Shown in pieces: positions 4,061 to 5,087 of a DNA stretch of 5,087 nt. This DNA comes from Streptosporangiaceae bacterium. GTDB lineage: Bacteria > Actinomycetota > Actinomycetes > Streptosporangiales > Streptosporangiaceae. Made by a program: the position numbers and the translations under genes. Each line of letters starts with the position of its first letter. The first letter of the stretch is position 1. The stretch spans positions 1 through 5,087 of the forward strand of contig JASHTQ010000434.1 in NCBI GenBank assembly GCA_030040475.1, in the 5' to 3' direction. Under the pieces are notes generated by a model. The model had not been told where the DNA came from and made no database searches. It saw nothing but the letters and a program-made list of their open reading frames with translations.

Positions 4061-5087
4061 CAAATGAGGACGAGGGCGCAGTCGTCGCCGCCGCCGATCT
4101 CCCGCTGCATGGTCGCGACCAGCACGGGGGCGCCGGCCTTGAAGCCGGTCGCGAGCATGCGTTCGGCCTCGCCGAGCAGGCGGTCGGTGCCCGCGTCGAT
4201 GTCGCGGCCGGGGCTTTCGACCAGCCCGTCGGTGTACAGCATCAGCGCGTCGCCGCGCTGCAGCACGCCGTGCTCCGACTCCGACGAGACCGAGTGCAGG
4301 TCCGCGACGACGCCGAGCACGATGCCGTGCGCCCGGGTGATGCGCCACCGGCCCGCCGCCCCGTCGTAGTGCACCGCGGGCGGGTGCCCGGCCGAGGAGA
4401 TCAGGTACTCCCCCGACGCGAGGTCAAGCGACAGGTGAACGGCGGTGACGAAGCCCTCCCTGGCCGGGCCGCGCCGCATGTAGGCGTTGCAGGCGGGCAG
4501 GAACTCCTCCCGCGGCACCGAGCCGAGCAGGCCGCCGAACGCGCCGGACAGCAGCAGCGCCCTGGTGCCCGCGTCGATGCCCTTGCCGGACACGTCGACG
4601 AGCGCCACCTCGAGGATCTTGCCGTCGAAGGACGACACGACGAAGTCGCCGCCGAACTCCGAGCCGCCGGCCGGCTTGAGCACCACCGAGGAGTCCCAGC
4701 CCTCGCCGAGGTCGGGCAGCTTTCCCTGGGCCCTGATCCGGTCGCGCAGTTCGATCAGCATCTGGTCGCCGCGCAGGCCCAGGACGCCGAGCTTCTTCCT
4801 GGTCCTGGCCAGCACGTCGGCGAACAGCGCGGTCAGCACGATCGTCGCGACGATGCCCGCGCCCGCCTTGCCCTTGACCACGTCGTAGACGACGGCGGCC
4901 GCGACGAAGCCGAAGAAGATGCGCAGCGCGCGCGGCCACAGCAGCAGGCCGCCGGCCAGGATCGGCAAGATCATCACGCCGGGCGAGAACCACCACACGG
5001 ACACGTGCACGGCCGCCACCGAGATCGCGATCGCCGCCGCCGACAAGACGAACGCGGCCCGCCGGTTCCGCGTGATGAACTGCCTGG
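4051..5087 (-). CDS. Membrane-anchored SpoIIE/RsbU-type PP2C Ser/Thr phosphatase, 5' end outside window
   Basis: The frame is open to the right edge, so the N terminus is missing; at least 344 codons are visible. Numbering from a TTG at 5046 (probably not the real start), residues about 4-76 hold four closely spaced hydrophobic segments: AAIAISVAAVHVSVWWF, VMILPILAGGLLLW, IFFGFVAAAVVY and IVATIVLTALFADVLA. A short charged linker, RTRKKLG (81-87), leads into a cytosolic PP2C domain (about 118-330). Its motifs are KPAGGSEFGGDF (124-135), VDVSGKG (150-156), SSAGHPP (217-223), LMLYTDGLVES (268-278) and GGGDDCALVL (318-327). The metal-binding aspartates D134, D151, D273 and D321/322 are all present, so it is probably active. 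GGDF is followed by VV instead of the common YD. Such phosphatases usually act on phospho-anti-anti-sigma factors (STAS proteins), but no partner gene is visible. The TGA stop lies in a 10-bp tandem repeat. No link to hopanoid synthesis is shown. Confidence 0.93.
   Translation of the reverse strand, partial: RQFITRNRRAAFVLSAAAIAISVAAVHVSVWWFSPGVMILPILAGGLLLWPRALRIFFGFVAAAVVYDVVKGKAGAGIVATIVLTALFADVLARTRKKLGVLGLRGDQMLIELRDRIRAQGKLPDLGEGWDSSVVLKPAGGSEFGGDFVVSSFDGKILEVALVDVSGKGIDAGTRALLLSGAFGGLLGSVPREEFLPACNAYMRRGPAREGFVTAVHLSLDLASGEYLISSAGHPPAVHYDGAAGRWRITRAHGIVLGVVADLHSVSSESEHGVLQRGDALMLYTDGLVESPGRDIDAGTDRLLGEAERMLATGFKAGAPVLVATMQREIGGGDDCALVLIWRT

Noticed and set aside
1..5087. CRISPR array, tRNA, rRNA, transposase or phage attachment site
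   Set aside because: I found no regularly spaced repeat-spacer pattern, clover-leaf sequence, transposase motif or integrase. The repeats present are short tandem arrays or single dyads.

Overview
The window is very GC-rich DNA with strong third-position GC bias and frequent GTG/TTG starts, as in an actinobacterium. The hpnC-hpnD-hpnE-polyprenyl synthase order is the one I associate with actinobacterial hopanoid loci such as those of Streptomyces. The sequence alone does not settle the genus.

All five genes read on the minus strand. In transcription order from the right edge: (a) 5087-4051, the C-terminal part of a membrane-anchored SpoIIE/RsbU-type PP2C phosphatase whose start lies outside the window; (b) 4050-3798, an intergenic region with an AT-rich core, several dyads and repeats, and the likely hpn promoter; (c) hpnC, hpnD and hpnE; (d) the first 147 codons of an all-trans polyprenyl diphosphate synthase that runs off the left edge. 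Genes in (c) and (d) overlap by 1, 4 and 4 nt, so they almost certainly form one translationally coupled operon.

The operon builds squalene for hopanoid membrane lipids. The polyprenyl synthase probably supplies farnesyl diphosphate (inferred). HpnD condenses two FPP to presqualene diphosphate, HpnC turns that into hydroxysqualene, and the flavoenzyme HpnE reduces it to squalene. A squalene-hopene cyclase would be expected just beyond the left edge. The phosphatase is separated from the operon by about 250 bp and has no evident functional link to it.

I see no wholly new system. The notable features are small. A 58-bp palindromic element with atypical AT-ending codons sits in frame inside hpnE and looks like a coding-region-invading palindromic repeat. 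A 15-bp in-frame minisatellite sits inside hpnD, and a second partly duplicated insert sits in hpnE. A 10-bp tandem repeat covers the phosphatase stop codon. The region upstream of hpnC carries overlapping palindromes and repeated short motifs that look like regulator sites.
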